Origin: Candidatus Cryptobacteroides faecigallinarum
Lineage (GTDB): Bacteria; Bacteroidota; Bacteroidia; Bacteroidales; UBA932
Reading direction: 5' to 3'
NCBI GenBank assembly: GCA_017695015.1
Contig: JADIMD010000124.1
Span: 1-46,764, forward strand
Length of the DNA stretch: 46,764 nt
Made by a program: the position numbers and the translations under genes. The first letter of the stretch is position 1, and each line of letters opens with the position of its first letter. The notes below the pieces were generated by a model, which made no database searches, had not been told where the DNA came from, and saw only the letters and a program-made list of their open reading frames with translations. Shown here piece by piece: positions 34,894-45,075 of this stretch.

Positions 34894-36213
34894 ATGAAAA
34901 GGATCATTATCTTTATGATGGTGGCAGCCGCAATGGTAGCCGTATCATGCGAAAAGACACCTTCCAACCCACCGGTGGAGGTACAGATCTCGCTTATGCT
35001 CGACGGTGAAATCTATGCTGAAGACGGCATCACCGTTGCTCTTGCTTCACAGGGCAATTCTGCATCATACGAAGCAGTCACTACCGCAGGAATTGCCAAA
35101 TTCACCGTAATTCCAGGGCTTTACAACGCCACTGCATCATTCAGGACAACTGAAGGTACCACCAACACCGTCTACAACGGCACTGCAGCAATAACAGTAG
35201 TGTCCGGAGGAGAAAACGCATTCGAGCTGAACCTTTCGACCTCCCAGACCAACCCTCTGATCATCAAGGAACTGTACACCGGAGGATGCCAGAAAAATGA
35301 CGAGAGCGGATATTACAGGCACGACAGCTATGTGATCCTATACAACAACAGCGATGCAGAGATCGACATCAGCAATGTGGCATTTGCATTTGCGACTCCG
35401 GCCAACAGCAATGCAACCAACAAATATATCGTTGACGGCGAGCTGACATATGCTTCCCAAGGCTGGATTCCTGCAGGATGGGACATCTGGTGGTTCGACT
35501 CGCAGGTAACCCTCGCCCCTTACTCCCAGATCGTTGTCGCAATAGACGGGGCTATCAACCACACCGAGACCTACACCAATTCAGTTGATCTGAGCGACGG
35601 AAGCTACTATGCGATGTATGATCCGGAAGCGTTCGGAGAGAAATACATGCAGGCCCGCTATCCAAACCCTTCCGACGCCATCCCGTCCAGCCACTATCTG
35701 CAGACCTATCTGTACGGAATGGGAAATGCATGGCCAATCTCGGACACGAGTCCTGCATTCTACATCCTCGAATATGCCGACATCGAAGCTTATTCCATGG
35801 ATGATGCTAACTACGACAGGACTGAAAATGCAAAACTCCCTGTAGTCAAGGTGAAGAATGAGTGGGTACGCGATGCAGTGGAGGTGTTCACTGCAGGTAA
35901 AGAAGCGGATAACCAGAAGAGATTCCCTGCAAACATAGATGCAGGCTATATATATTACACTACGAACTATGGCTACACCATCTACAGGAATGTGGACAAG
36001 GAGGCTACCGAGGCCCTTGCCGAGAATGAAGGCAAGCTTGTCTACAATTACACGGGTGGAACTGACGAAGTAGACGCAACTTACGGCAACACCGACCCTT
36101 CAGGAATCGATGCGGAAGCTTCAATTGCCAATGGAGCCCATATCATTTACAAGGACACCAACAATTCTTCAGCAGACTTCCACCAGAGAAGGGTAGCTTC
36201 TCTGAAGAAATAA
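34894..36213 (+). CDS. DUF4876 surface lipoprotein
   Basis: A lipoprotein signal (MVAVSC|EK) precedes an Ig-like or CarboxypepD-like repeat (about 30-110) and a larger domain starting PLIIKELYTGGCQKNDESGYYRHDSYVILYNNSDAEIDISNVAFA, the pattern of DUF4876 with a lamin-tail-like core. Length is 439 residues. It lies 35 nt after the receptor gene and is probably its surface-exposed partner, in the role SusD has for SusC. The biochemical function is undescribed as far as I know. Confidence 0.82.
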   Translation: MKRIIIFMMVAAAMVAVSCEKTPSNPPVEVQISLMLDGEIYAEDGITVALASQGNSASYEAVTTAGIAKFTVIPGLYNATASFRTTEGTTNTVYNGTAAITVVSGGENAFELNLSTSQTNPLIIKELYTGGCQKNDESGYYRHDSYVILYNNSDAEIDISNVAFAFATPANSNATNKYIVDGELTYASQGWIPAGWDIWWFDSQVTLAPYSQIVVAIDGAINHTETYTNSVDLSDGSYYAMYDPEAFGEKYMQARYPNPSDAIPSSHYLQTYLYGMGNAWPISDTSPAFYILEYADIEAYSMDDANYDRTENAKLPVVKVKNEWVRDAVEVFTAGKEADNQKRFPANIDAGYIYYTTNYGYTIYRNVDKEATEALAENEGKLVYNYTGGTDEVDATYGNTDPSGIDAEASIANGAHIIYKDTNNSSADFHQRRVASLKK

Positions 36214-36248
36214 ATGTCTGCCGGGACTGATTCATAAAAGACAAGGAC

Positions 36249-37859
36249 ATGTGTAACTGCAAGACTATATCAGCCTGCTTCCTTATGGCAGCCATAAGCC
36301 TTTCTGCATGGGGACAGGCACCGCAAAGGAATCTGTATGACTTCAGTTTCATACAAGATGCCAACCCTTGGCTGACAAGCTCCAATGCCGCCGGTCTCGG
36401 GACACTCCAGGTGGACAGGACATCCATCGTGGAGGCAGAGTTCAACAAGGAAGACGGGGGTCTGATACCTGTGGAAGGGTCTGACAACAGCTGGCTTGCA
36501 GGAGCACAGACCGAGTCTTTCGTGAAAATCTCAGACAGGATAGCTTTCCACGGGAAGCTGTCCTACTCATATTTCCATGGGAACAATATGGGGGGACATT
36601 ATCTGATGGACCCCTCATATAATCCCATAAATTTCCTTGAAAGCGTCAAGGACAACAACGGAGTGAAGGTCAGGGAACTGTACGGACTGCTCGGAGGCAT
36701 CTCCTATTCCTTCAACGACAAATGGTCAATAGGGGCAGAAATCGGCTACGAGACAGGGAGTTATGCAAAGCGCAAGGACGCCCGTCCCAAGAGCAACTGG
36801 ATGTCCCTTGACATCACGGCCGGGATGCGTTTTGCTCCAAGCCGCAATTTTGCAGGAGGTCTGAACCTGAAATATGCCCGTACCACCGAAAACCTGGTAT
36901 GCAGCATTTTCGGGACCACAGGGACCCAGTACTACACTCTGATTGACTATGGAGGATATTTCGGAAAGATAGAAAGTCTTGATTCGGAGTCAGGATACAT
37001 CAGCACTTCCGATCCTGGAAACCCCATGATCAACACATTCTACGGAGGCTCTCTCCAGCTCGTGTTCGGGAATGCGGACCGCACGCAGTTCTTCAACGAA
37101 ATCTCCTACCTCAGCAGGAGCGGATATTTCGGGGAGCGCAAGTACAATTCGGTAGTATTCTGCGAATTCGGAGGCAGCGAGATCAGCTACAACGGCATCC
37201 TTGACATCCGCAGGGGCACCTCTCTCCACAGGATAAACCTCTATGGAGAATATGCCGGAATTGTCAATAATGAAAATATCTACCGCAGGACCACTGCTGC
37301 CGGAGAAAACACTGTCGTGGAATATTTCGGGCAGAACGAGATCCTTGACCAGACCGACATCAAGGGACACCTGTCATACACCGGCTATCTCGGAGTCTCC
37401 CAGAACCGTCCGGAATGGGAATACGGCATCGACATAGACGGGACATTCATGACGGCAAGGACCACATATTACCCGTTCTACAGAGACCGCGACCTCATCA
37501 CCATGCAGGCTGTCCTGCACGGGAGAAAGAACTTCAAGGTCACCAAAAACATCTTCACTGTCGGGCTCGCTGCAGGCTACTATATAGGTACCGGCACTAA
37601 AAACAGTGACGGGGCTTATGCGACCAGCACTTCCGACAACCTGAGGACCGACGACGGATATCTGAATCTCGATTTCGAGTACGACACCGCTTCAAGGGTC
37701 TTCGGCACACTGTGCTTCCGCTATACAAGACTTTTCGGAGACAAGGCAGCAGTATATATCGATATCCGCGACACCTGGAACCAGACAATGGAAAAACCTG
37801 TATATTTGTCTTCGGGCTACAGGAATTCATTTACCGTAACCCTTGGCTGTGCTTTTTAA
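36249..37859 (+). CDS. DUF6850 outer-membrane beta-barrel protein
   Basis: A signal peptide (MCNCKTISACFLMAAISLSAWGQ) leads a 536-residue protein rich in amphipathic strands and aromatic girdle residues, ending SFTVTLGCAF with the terminal Phe of outer-membrane barrels. The early FIQDANPWLTSSNAAGLGTL motif is typical of DUF6850. It follows the DUF4876 gene by 35 nt. The M16 gene starts 13 nt after it. Its role with the receptor is unknown; it could be a second channel or an export partner. Confidence 0.82.
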   Translation: MCNCKTISACFLMAAISLSAWGQAPQRNLYDFSFIQDANPWLTSSNAAGLGTLQVDRTSIVEAEFNKEDGGLIPVEGSDNSWLAGAQTESFVKISDRIAFHGKLSYSYFHGNNMGGHYLMDPSYNPINFLESVKDNNGVKVRELYGLLGGISYSFNDKWSIGAEIGYETGSYAKRKDARPKSNWMSLDITAGMRFAPSRNFAGGLNLKYARTTENLVCSIFGTTGTQYYTLIDYGGYFGKIESLDSESGYISTSDPGNPMINTFYGGSLQLVFGNADRTQFFNEISYLSRSGYFGERKYNSVVFCEFGGSEISYNGILDIRRGTSLHRINLYGEYAGIVNNENIYRRTTAAGENTVVEYFGQNEILDQTDIKGHLSYTGYLGVSQNRPEWEYGIDIDGTFMTARTTYYPFYRDRDLITMQAVLHGRKNFKVTKNIFTVGLAAGYYIGTGTKNSDGAYATSTSDNLRTDDGYLNLDFEYDTASRVFGTLCFRYTRLFGDKAAVYIDIRDTWNQTMEKPVYLSSGYRNSFTVTLGCAF

Positions 37860-37872
37860 ATTTACAGGAAAG

Positions 37873-40695
37873 ATGAAAACATTTTATGCCATCCTTCTTT
37901 CAGCGGCTGCCGCAATCGTATCGGTGACAGCCTTTTCGCAGGAAAGAATACCGGACGATCCTCAGCTGGTCACAGGCAGGCTCGACAACGGAATGACCTA
38001 TTATATCCGCCACAATTCCAATCCGGAAGGGTGTGCAGATTTTTATATTATACACAATGTAGGCGCATTGCAGGAAGAAGACAACCAGAACGGGCTCGCG
38101 CATTTCCTGGAGCACATGGCGTTCAACGGGACCCGGCACTATCCCGACAAGGAACTTCTTGATTTCCTTGCCAAGGACGGGGTGAGATTCGGATACAATG
38201 TGAATGCATACACTTCCAAGACAGAGACAGTCTACAACATTTCTTCAGTCCCTCTGATTCGGGAAAGTTTCGTGGACTCCGTGCTGATGGTGCTTCATGA
38301 CTGGTCCTGTGACATTTCCTGCGAACCGGCCGCCCTCGATGCCGAGAGAGGAGTCATCAGCGAAGAATGGAGACGCAGGGATGAGCCGCGTTCCAGAATG
38401 ATGTACAAGCAGAACGACCTCATCTACAAAGGAGCGAAACATACCACCCGCAATGTCCTCGGGACGCTTGAGGTCATCAACGGATTCAAGCCCGAAGAAA
38501 TTCTCGATTTCTACCACAGATGGTACAGGCCTGACCTTCAGGCTATCGTGGTTGTAGGGGACTTCGACGCGGAAAAGATGGAGCAGAAAGTCAGGAAGAT
38601 GTTTTCTGACATTCCTGCGAGGGAAAATCCGGAGCCGAAAGGAGAATATCCGATTCCGGCCCTGACAGAGCCGCTTTTCGAAAACATGCTCGACCCGCAG
38701 GTGAAATACCATGTGCTCAAGGTCATCCACAGGCAGCCGTTCCCTGAAGCCGGACTGCGGAACACGGACTTTTTCTACAAGGACATGTTCTCAAGACAGA
38801 TAGTCACCTCCATTTTAGACGAAAGGATGGGCAGGGACGCCAAGAAGCCCGGAAGTCCGCTTTCATCTGCGGTGCTCGTCACAAGTCCTTACGGGGCGGA
38901 TTTCTACATCTCCCTGTTCACCCTGTCTCTCAAAGGGGCGGACAAGATGGAGGATGCACTCGCATTCTACACCGAGGAAGTGGAAAGGATGCTTCGCTAC
39001 GGGTTCTCTGAAGACGAATTCGAAGCAGCCAGATTCAGGGTGATGAAAAGGCACAGGCTCAACATGGAGAACTTCGCTTCCGATGTCACCGACAAACAGA
39101 TAGTGGATGCCTGCAAGGAAAATTTCCTCAGGGGATTTGCGGCAGCCTTCCCGTATGACCTGAAAGAGTTGCAGAAGGTCATACTCAGCGAACTGACATA
39201 CGACGATGTCAAGGGCTATGAGAAGAAAATGTTCGGAGACAGCGAGAAGATATATTCATGGTGCATGAATGAAAAGGAAGCGCCGTCTATACCTTCCCCT
39301 GAAAGGATGAAAGAGATAATCGAACAGACCAGGGCGGAGGACATCATGCCCGAATACATAGAATACGATAAAATCTCTTTCGACTACGATCCACATCCAG
39401 GAACCATTGTCAAGACCCGGCCTATAAAGGGAACAGAGAGCGAAGAATGGACACTCAGCAACGGGATTCGGGTATACTGGACCCCTTCCGAGCCGGTGAA
39501 ATCCAACACGCATCTTTCCATGGAGCTGTATTTCGACACCGGATACAGGGCTCTCCCTCAGGATAATATTGTTCCGGCAATATTCTCTGCAAGATTTATT
39601 TTCCGCAATCTCGGGATAGGCGGACACGACGCGACAGCCCTTCGCAACAGTCCTGAATGTGCCGGAGTCAACATTTCTCCATATATCGGACAGAAATCCT
39701 CCGTCATTTCCATGACTGCAGACAGGAAAAGCATTGACGAAGGATTCAAGATGGTATACGGGATGATTACAGACCCTTGTTTCTCTTCTGAAGCCACACT
39801 GAAGAAGACCATACAGGACAATCTGAGGGTGCTCGGGAAGAAAAAGTCCAACAGCGACATCTTCAATGAAGAGAGCAGGAAGATGAAATACGGTTCGCAC
39901 CCGTGGATGGAGGAATACGACAGCGCATCCGTGAACGCGGTCGACATGGATATGGTAAAAGATGTCTTCGAAAGGAGCTTCAAGGATATCAGCAAGCTGA
40001 AAGTGTTCATTTCCAGCGATATGGACAAGCAGGAAATTGAAGACCTCGTATGCAGGTACATCGCATCCCTGAAGAACCTGCAGCCTGTGACCCTGTCCAG
40101 GACAGAACTCCCGTCTCCTGCATACAAGGGAGAGACTGTGCTTGACCGCAGCTATCAGGTAGAGACTGTGCCCAAGAGCGATGTGACATATTCCTTCAAG
40201 GGAAAGATGAAGCTGTCACCGAAGAACCTTGCCATCGTCGAAATGATGGATTATATAATGTCCGCACGGTACATGCAGCAGATAAGGGAGGAGCGCGGAG
40301 GCACATATCATGTAAGCTTCCTCACCGAGATAGATTACTCCGATTCCGGTGCATTCGAGTCCGTGGTGGCTTTCCAGACCAGGCCTGAACTCGTGGATGT
40401 CCTCGTGCAGGATGTAAGGGACGAAATGGACAGGATGGGCAAGGAAGGTCCTTCCGCAAAGGAAATGGAAGAGGCGGCAAAATATCTTGTCAAGCATCAT
40501 GGAGAAAAGAAGGCTATGAAAGCCAATTCTCTCGAATCCGTCAACGACGGTTGCATCAATTTCATCCTTTACGGGATCGAGCCTGATTATGATTACGATG
40601 CTGTAATAGGTAGCATTTCTGCCGACGATATACGGAAATTCGCCGCAAAGCTCGACAAAGGGGATAAATTCATAACTATATACAGAGAAGAATAA
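37873..40695 (+). CDS. Exported M16 family zinc metalloprotease
   Basis: The ATG at 37873, preceded by an AGGAAAG tract, gives a proper signal peptide (MKTFYAILLSAAAAIVSVTAFSQ); the earlier start overlaps the preceding gene. The inverted zinc motif HFLEH (H77, E80, H81) is followed by the third ligand E158 in LDAERGVISEE. A second, catalytically dead half lies in the C-terminal 450 residues, as in pitrilysin-like and PqqL-type proteins. The 940-residue length fits. M16 enzymes enclose and cut peptides, and in some bacteria (PqqL, FusC) digest imported proteins to release iron or peptides. Located in the middle of a TonB-receptor block, it probably processes what the receptor imports. Confidence 0.92.
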   Translation: MKTFYAILLSAAAAIVSVTAFSQERIPDDPQLVTGRLDNGMTYYIRHNSNPEGCADFYIIHNVGALQEEDNQNGLAHFLEHMAFNGTRHYPDKELLDFLAKDGVRFGYNVNAYTSKTETVYNISSVPLIRESFVDSVLMVLHDWSCDISCEPAALDAERGVISEEWRRRDEPRSRMMYKQNDLIYKGAKHTTRNVLGTLEVINGFKPEEILDFYHRWYRPDLQAIVVVGDFDAEKMEQKVRKMFSDIPARENPEPKGEYPIPALTEPLFENMLDPQVKYHVLKVIHRQPFPEAGLRNTDFFYKDMFSRQIVTSILDERMGRDAKKPGSPLSSAVLVTSPYGADFYISLFTLSLKGADKMEDALAFYTEEVERMLRYGFSEDEFEAARFRVMKRHRLNMENFASDVTDKQIVDACKENFLRGFAAAFPYDLKELQKVILSELTYDDVKGYEKKMFGDSEKIYSWCMNEKEAPSIPSPERMKEIIEQTRAEDIMPEYIEYDKISFDYDPHPGTIVKTRPIKGTESEEWTLSNGIRVYWTPSEPVKSNTHLSMELYFDTGYRALPQDNIVPAIFSARFIFRNLGIGGHDATALRNSPECAGVNISPYIGQKSSVISMTADRKSIDEGFKMVYGMITDPCFSSEATLKKTIQDNLRVLGKKKSNSDIFNEESRKMKYGSHPWMEEYDSASVNAVDMDMVKDVFERSFKDISKLKVFISSDMDKQEIEDLVCRYIASLKNLQPVTLSRTELPSPAYKGETVLDRSYQVETVPKSDVTYSFKGKMKLSPKNLAIVEMMDYIMSARYMQQIREERGGTYHVSFLTEIDYSDSGAFESVVAFQTRPELVDVLVQDVRDEMDRMGKEGPSAKEMEEAAKYLVKHHGEKKAMKANSLESVNDGCINFILYGIEPDYDYDAVIGSISADDIRKFAAKLDKGDKFITIYREE

Positions 40696-40724
40696 TTTTA
40701 CTACGGATTATAACAGACTGAATT

Positions 40725-42746
40725 ATGGCAAAAAACTCCACAATCAAGAAGAACTGGCCGAAATACCTCCTGCAATGGGGTGTTTTAGCGGCCTTAGTCG
40801 TGTTTCTGACTGGTATCATTCCGAGCAAGGAACCGGCAGATCCTGAAGCATACTGCCCTGTAGGAGGACTTCAGGCACTTACGACATGGTTTGTGAGCGG
40901 CTCTCTCCCATGCAGCATGACTACGCTGCAGATAGTGATGGGTATCGCTCTTGCAGCTGCAGTAATCCTGTTCAGCAAGCTGTTCTGCGGCTATCTCTGC
41001 CCGATAGGGACAGTGGAAGACCTCCTGACCAAGGCAAGGAAAGCCCTGCACATCAGAGCCATCACCGTCAGCAACGGCTCGATGACTGACAAGATTCTCA
41101 GGGTTGTGAAATACATCCTGCTGTTCTGGATTTTCTATATGACAGCGACTTCAAGCGAACTGTTCTGCAAGAATCTGGACCCTTACTATGCAGTAGCCAC
41201 GGGATTCAAGGGAGAGATCACCCTGTGGATGTCCATCATATCCCTCGTGCTTGTGATTCTCCTCGGATTCTTCATTGATAATTTCTGGTGTAAATATATC
41301 TGCCCTCTCGGAGCGGCATCCAACACATTCAAATTCTGGTTATGGGTTGTCATCCTGTTTGCAATCTACGCCATTTTTGCTCTCTTAGGTCTCCCGATTC
41401 CTTGGTTCATCATGCTCGCAGCATTCTGCATCCTCGGTTATCTGCTGGAGATTCTCTGCGGCAAGCCGAAATACCAGCTGCTGTATGTGCTGAAAGAGCA
41501 GGATAAATGTACAAGCTGCGGACTCTGCACCAAGAGATGCCCTTACCATATTGATGTGGCATCATCCAAAGAGCAGAAGATAGCTTCCGTAGACTGTACG
41601 CTCTGCGGAGACTGCATAGGAAGCTGCCCTACAGAAGCCCTGAAGATAGGTGCCTGCAAAGGTAAAGGACAGAAATGGATGAATTATCTGCCTGCTGTCA
41701 TCACCGTCATTCTCGTAATCCTCGGTATCTGGATCGGCGGCAAATTCGAACTTCCGACCATAGATGTGACATGGGGTGTCGAGCAGACTGCAGAAGACGG
41801 CACAGTGACTCAGCTGATCGATCCGTCGACCCTCAAGACTGCCGAACTCACAGGCCTGAGGTCTGTGAAATGCTACGGCAGCTCAATGGCTTTCAAGGCC
41901 CGTCTGGAGAAAATCGCCGGTGTCCACGGGGTGAAGACTTTCGTGAATACACACCGTGCAGTCGTGACATATGACCCTTCAGTCATCACTCCTGAGAAAA
42001 TACAGGAAATGATATTCATTCCTTCCAAGTTCAGGGTGAATTCTCCTGACCCTGCGACAGTTGACAGCATAAAGATTGTCACCATCCGCACTGAAAACAT
42101 GTACGACAAGATGGACCTGAATTATCTCGGTCTGCAGATGAGGAATTCCGGCAAGAAGATATACGGTCTCCAGAGCGAGTTCGCATGTCCTCTGATTGTG
42201 AGGGTATATATGGACCCTTCTGAAGAGGTGGACGGCAAATGGTTCAAGAATATCGTGGAAATGGACAAGCTCGAAATGCCTGTACATGGCGGAGGAGTCA
42301 AGGAAATCGAAGTCGACTACAAATATGAAGGCATGGAGGACGGAGTGTCGTATATGCCTGTGGATGAATATCTCAGGATGATGTTCTCCCCTTTCAAGGC
42401 ACAGTTTAAGAAGCGGGTTGAACAGTATGCAGGTCAGCCTCAGTATATATACGAGATTGCGGACCAGAACTACGAGAAACCTATCATCATGAGGAACATG
42501 CCGTATCTGAGCAACCATCTTTCAGGAAATGAAGGCATCATCGGCATCTATCTCGACCTCAACGAAGAGCTCGTGCCTGCCATCACCATCAGGTTTGCCG
42601 CTCCTATGACAGAAGAGAAGCTCTGGGAGCTGATGACCATGGAGACCTGGTCAATCACTTACGGCAAGGACGATGTGCGCGAAGTCGGGGCAAAAATCGG
42701 ATTCGAGACCCCTGGTACAGTCAAGCCTTATCAGGAAAAGGAATAA
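40725..42746 (+). CDS. Membrane polyferredoxin with a C-terminal HMA-like domain
   Basis: Five or six membrane helices in the first 245 residues carry CX3CP motifs FCGYLCP (C88, C92) and WCKYICP (C189, C193), as in NapH/NosR/CcoG-type proteins. A ferredoxin domain with two [4Fe-4S] sites follows (C262, C265, C268, C272; C291, C294, C297, C301), then one more helix (about 321-340). Residues 378-432 fold like a heavy-metal-associated domain (VKCYGSSMAF, KIAGVHGVKTF, RAVVTYDPSVITPEKI), but the metal CxxC is CYGS. The rest (440-673) is unrecognised. CcoG-type relatives reduce copper; a metal-reducing or electron-transfer role is inferred. Spacing of 29 and 39 nt to its neighbours places it in the block. 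Confidence 0.82.
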   Translation: MAKNSTIKKNWPKYLLQWGVLAALVVFLTGIIPSKEPADPEAYCPVGGLQALTTWFVSGSLPCSMTTLQIVMGIALAAAVILFSKLFCGYLCPIGTVEDLLTKARKALHIRAITVSNGSMTDKILRVVKYILLFWIFYMTATSSELFCKNLDPYYAVATGFKGEITLWMSIISLVLVILLGFFIDNFWCKYICPLGAASNTFKFWLWVVILFAIYAIFALLGLPIPWFIMLAAFCILGYLLEILCGKPKYQLLYVLKEQDKCTSCGLCTKRCPYHIDVASSKEQKIASVDCTLCGDCIGSCPTEALKIGACKGKGQKWMNYLPAVITVILVILGIWIGGKFELPTIDVTWGVEQTAEDGTVTQLIDPSTLKTAELTGLRSVKCYGSSMAFKARLEKIAGVHGVKTFVNTHRAVVTYDPSVITPEKIQEMIFIPSKFRVNSPDPATVDSIKIVTIRTENMYDKMDLNYLGLQMRNSGKKIYGLQSEFACPLIVRVYMDPSEEVDGKWFKNIVEMDKLEMPVHGGGVKEIEVDYKYEGMEDGVSYMPVDEYLRMMFSPFKAQFKKRVEQYAGQPQYIYEIADQNYEKPIIMRNMPYLSNHLSGNEGIIGIYLDLNEELVPAITIRFAAPMTEEKLWELMTMETWSITYGKDDVREVGAKIGFETPGTVKPYQEKE

Positions 42747-42785
42747 TCCGCTATCGCTTCGATGAATCTGTAAAAGAATTCTGAA

Positions 42786-45008
42786 ATGAAACGAATACTT
42801 ATCAGTATTGCTCTGCTCTGCCTGGGAAGCCTCATTTCCCGGGCAGATGAGGGCATGTGGATGATCAACATGATCAATTCCGCCCTCGAAAAAAAGATGC
42901 AGGAAAGAGGGCTGCTCCTTTCCTCAGATGAAATCTACAATGCAGACGCAGACGGGACCACCATATCCGATGCTGTTGTCTCCCTCGAATTCGGTTGCTC
43001 GGGAAGTATCATTTCCGACCAGGGGCTGATGATTACCAACCACCACTGCGCATATGCAGATGTCTACAACCTCAGCACTCCTGAACACAATTATTTGGAG
43101 GACGGCTACTGGGCAATGACTGCCGACAAGGAGATCAACATCCCTGGAAAATCCATCCTCTTCCTCAAGAAAGTAATAGATGTGACTGATGAGGTGAAGG
43201 CTTTCAGGGCCGAACTCAGGGCTGCAGGCAAGCCGGCAGGAATGAGAAAAGTCTCTTTCCAGATGGAAAAGAAATATGCCAAAGAAAGCGGTCTGGATGC
43301 TTACCTGTCCTCAATGTGGGATGGCTCCAGATACTATATGGCGCTTTACAAGACATACAAGGATATCAGGCTCGTGGCTGCCCCTCCTGTCTCCATCGCA
43401 GCATACGGTGGCGATGTGGACAACTGGGAATGGCCTCAGCACAAATGCGATTTTGCCCTCTACAGGATCTACACAGCTCCAGACGGCTCACCTGCCGAAT
43501 ATTCTGAGGAGAACATCCCTTTGGTGCCTGAAAGGAAACTCGAAATCTCCCTTGACGGATACAAGCCCGGGGATTTTGCCATGGTCATAGGATTCCCTGG
43601 AATGACCGACAGGTACAGCAGCTCTGCGAAAGTCAATTTCAAGGAAAGGGTCAGCCTCCCTATAAGCAACGAGCTGAGAGGGGCCCAGATGGACATCATC
43701 AGCAGATGGATGAACACCGACCCTGACATCAGGCTCCTGTATTCAGACTATTTCTTCGGGCTGAGCAATGTGCAGGAAAACAACGAGGGGATGGCCAAAT
43801 GTTTCCGCAGATTCGGAGTCGTGGATGAGAAGAAAGCTGTCGAAAAGGAACTGCAGGAATGGATCGATGCCTCCGAAGAGCGCAAGGCCAAATGGGGGAA
43901 TCTGATAGGAATGCTGAACGAGAAATATGCGGCACAGGAAGAAGCGCAGAAAGATGTGACCTATTACCGTGAAACTCTCGTGAGGGGTACACAGTTCGCC
44001 AAGACGGTCAACAGAATCTCCACAATGGGGAACTCGGTGCTCAAAAGCTGCGGGATCAAGCCTGCAAGGACAATCGACCAGTATGTCAGCGACGAGGAAA
44101 AGGAATGCCGCAGATGCCACAGATTCTGCGGACAGGACTTTGAAATCATCAGCAGTGCCATGAAAAAGGACTACGAGGCAATCGACCTCCGCGTGGAAAA
44201 GGATCTCTTCCGCTATGCCGTGGAACAGTATTACGACAATGTGGACCCGTCATGCTTCGGACCTTACCAGACAGGACTGCTTGAATATTTCACAAAAGAA
44301 GACGGCAAATGCGACTTCGATGCCCTTGTGGACAGCCTCTGGAACAACAGCTACCTGACAGATCTCGACAGACTCGGGAAGATGATTGGAGAGGAGCACA
44401 CCATCGACGAATACACGGCCGATCCTATGTACAAGTTCTTCAAGGATGTGAGCATCATAGACTTCAACCACAAGATTTCTGCTGCTCAGGGCTCTCCTAA
44501 GATAATGTCTCTCGACAATGCCTATACCCACGCCCTCTACCAGATGAAGATGGACAAGGGGATAGAACAGTATCCTGATGCGAACTCCACAATGCGTATC
44601 ACTTACGGAACTGTCGGAGGTCTCGAACCATATGATGCCGTCATCTGCTCATGGCAGACCACTACTGACGGTCTTCTGGAAAAGGACGATCCTTCATCAT
44701 ATGACTTCTGCCTCGGGGAACGGCAGAGGGAACTTCTGCAAGGTCTTGAAGAGCCTCTCCCTGTCGATTTCCTGACAGACAACGACATCACTGGCGGCAA
44801 TTCCGGCTCTCCTGTAATGAATGCAAAAGGGGAACTCATCGGTCTTGCTTTTGACGGTAACAAGGAATCTCTCGCGAGCGATGCCAGCTACACTCCGGGA
44901 TACAACAAATGCGTCTGCGTAGATATCCGTTTCGTCCTGTGGACCCTTGACGAGTACGCAGGGATGGACCGTATCCTCGACGAAATAGGCTATGTCCGCA
45001 GACCTTGA
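42786..45008 (+). CDS. S46 family dipeptidyl-peptidase, DPP7-like (second copy)
   Basis: Architecture is as in the first copy: signal peptide, ADEGMWMIN start, His87 in ITNHHCAY, a DNWEWPQHKCDF segment (the usual HTGDF changed to HKCDF), and Ser673 in TGGNSGSP. The residue 18 positions after the serine is again glycine (LAFDG), so hydrophobic P1 specificity is predicted. At 740 residues it is slightly longer, with a Cys-containing insert (CRRCHRFCG) not present in the first copy. It is the last gene of the receptor block and ends just before a strong terminator. The two copies are clearly diverged paralogues. Confidence 0.93.
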   Translation: MKRILISIALLCLGSLISRADEGMWMINMINSALEKKMQERGLLLSSDEIYNADADGTTISDAVVSLEFGCSGSIISDQGLMITNHHCAYADVYNLSTPEHNYLEDGYWAMTADKEINIPGKSILFLKKVIDVTDEVKAFRAELRAAGKPAGMRKVSFQMEKKYAKESGLDAYLSSMWDGSRYYMALYKTYKDIRLVAAPPVSIAAYGGDVDNWEWPQHKCDFALYRIYTAPDGSPAEYSEENIPLVPERKLEISLDGYKPGDFAMVIGFPGMTDRYSSSAKVNFKERVSLPISNELRGAQMDIISRWMNTDPDIRLLYSDYFFGLSNVQENNEGMAKCFRRFGVVDEKKAVEKELQEWIDASEERKAKWGNLIGMLNEKYAAQEEAQKDVTYYRETLVRGTQFAKTVNRISTMGNSVLKSCGIKPARTIDQYVSDEEKECRRCHRFCGQDFEIISSAMKKDYEAIDLRVEKDLFRYAVEQYYDNVDPSCFGPYQTGLLEYFTKEDGKCDFDALVDSLWNNSYLTDLDRLGKMIGEEHTIDEYTADPMYKFFKDVSIIDFNHKISAAQGSPKIMSLDNAYTHALYQMKMDKGIEQYPDANSTMRITYGTVGGLEPYDAVICSWQTTTDGLLEKDDPSSYDFCLGERQRELLQGLEEPLPVDFLTDNDITGGNSGSPVMNAKGELIGLAFDGNKESLASDASYTPGYNKCVCVDIRFVLWTLDEYAGMDRILDEIGYVRRP

Positions 45009-45075
45009 CAGTTTTACTCCATCTGACCGGCACAATCAGAAAGACACCCTGAATATCAGGCATTAACAAAAAAGG

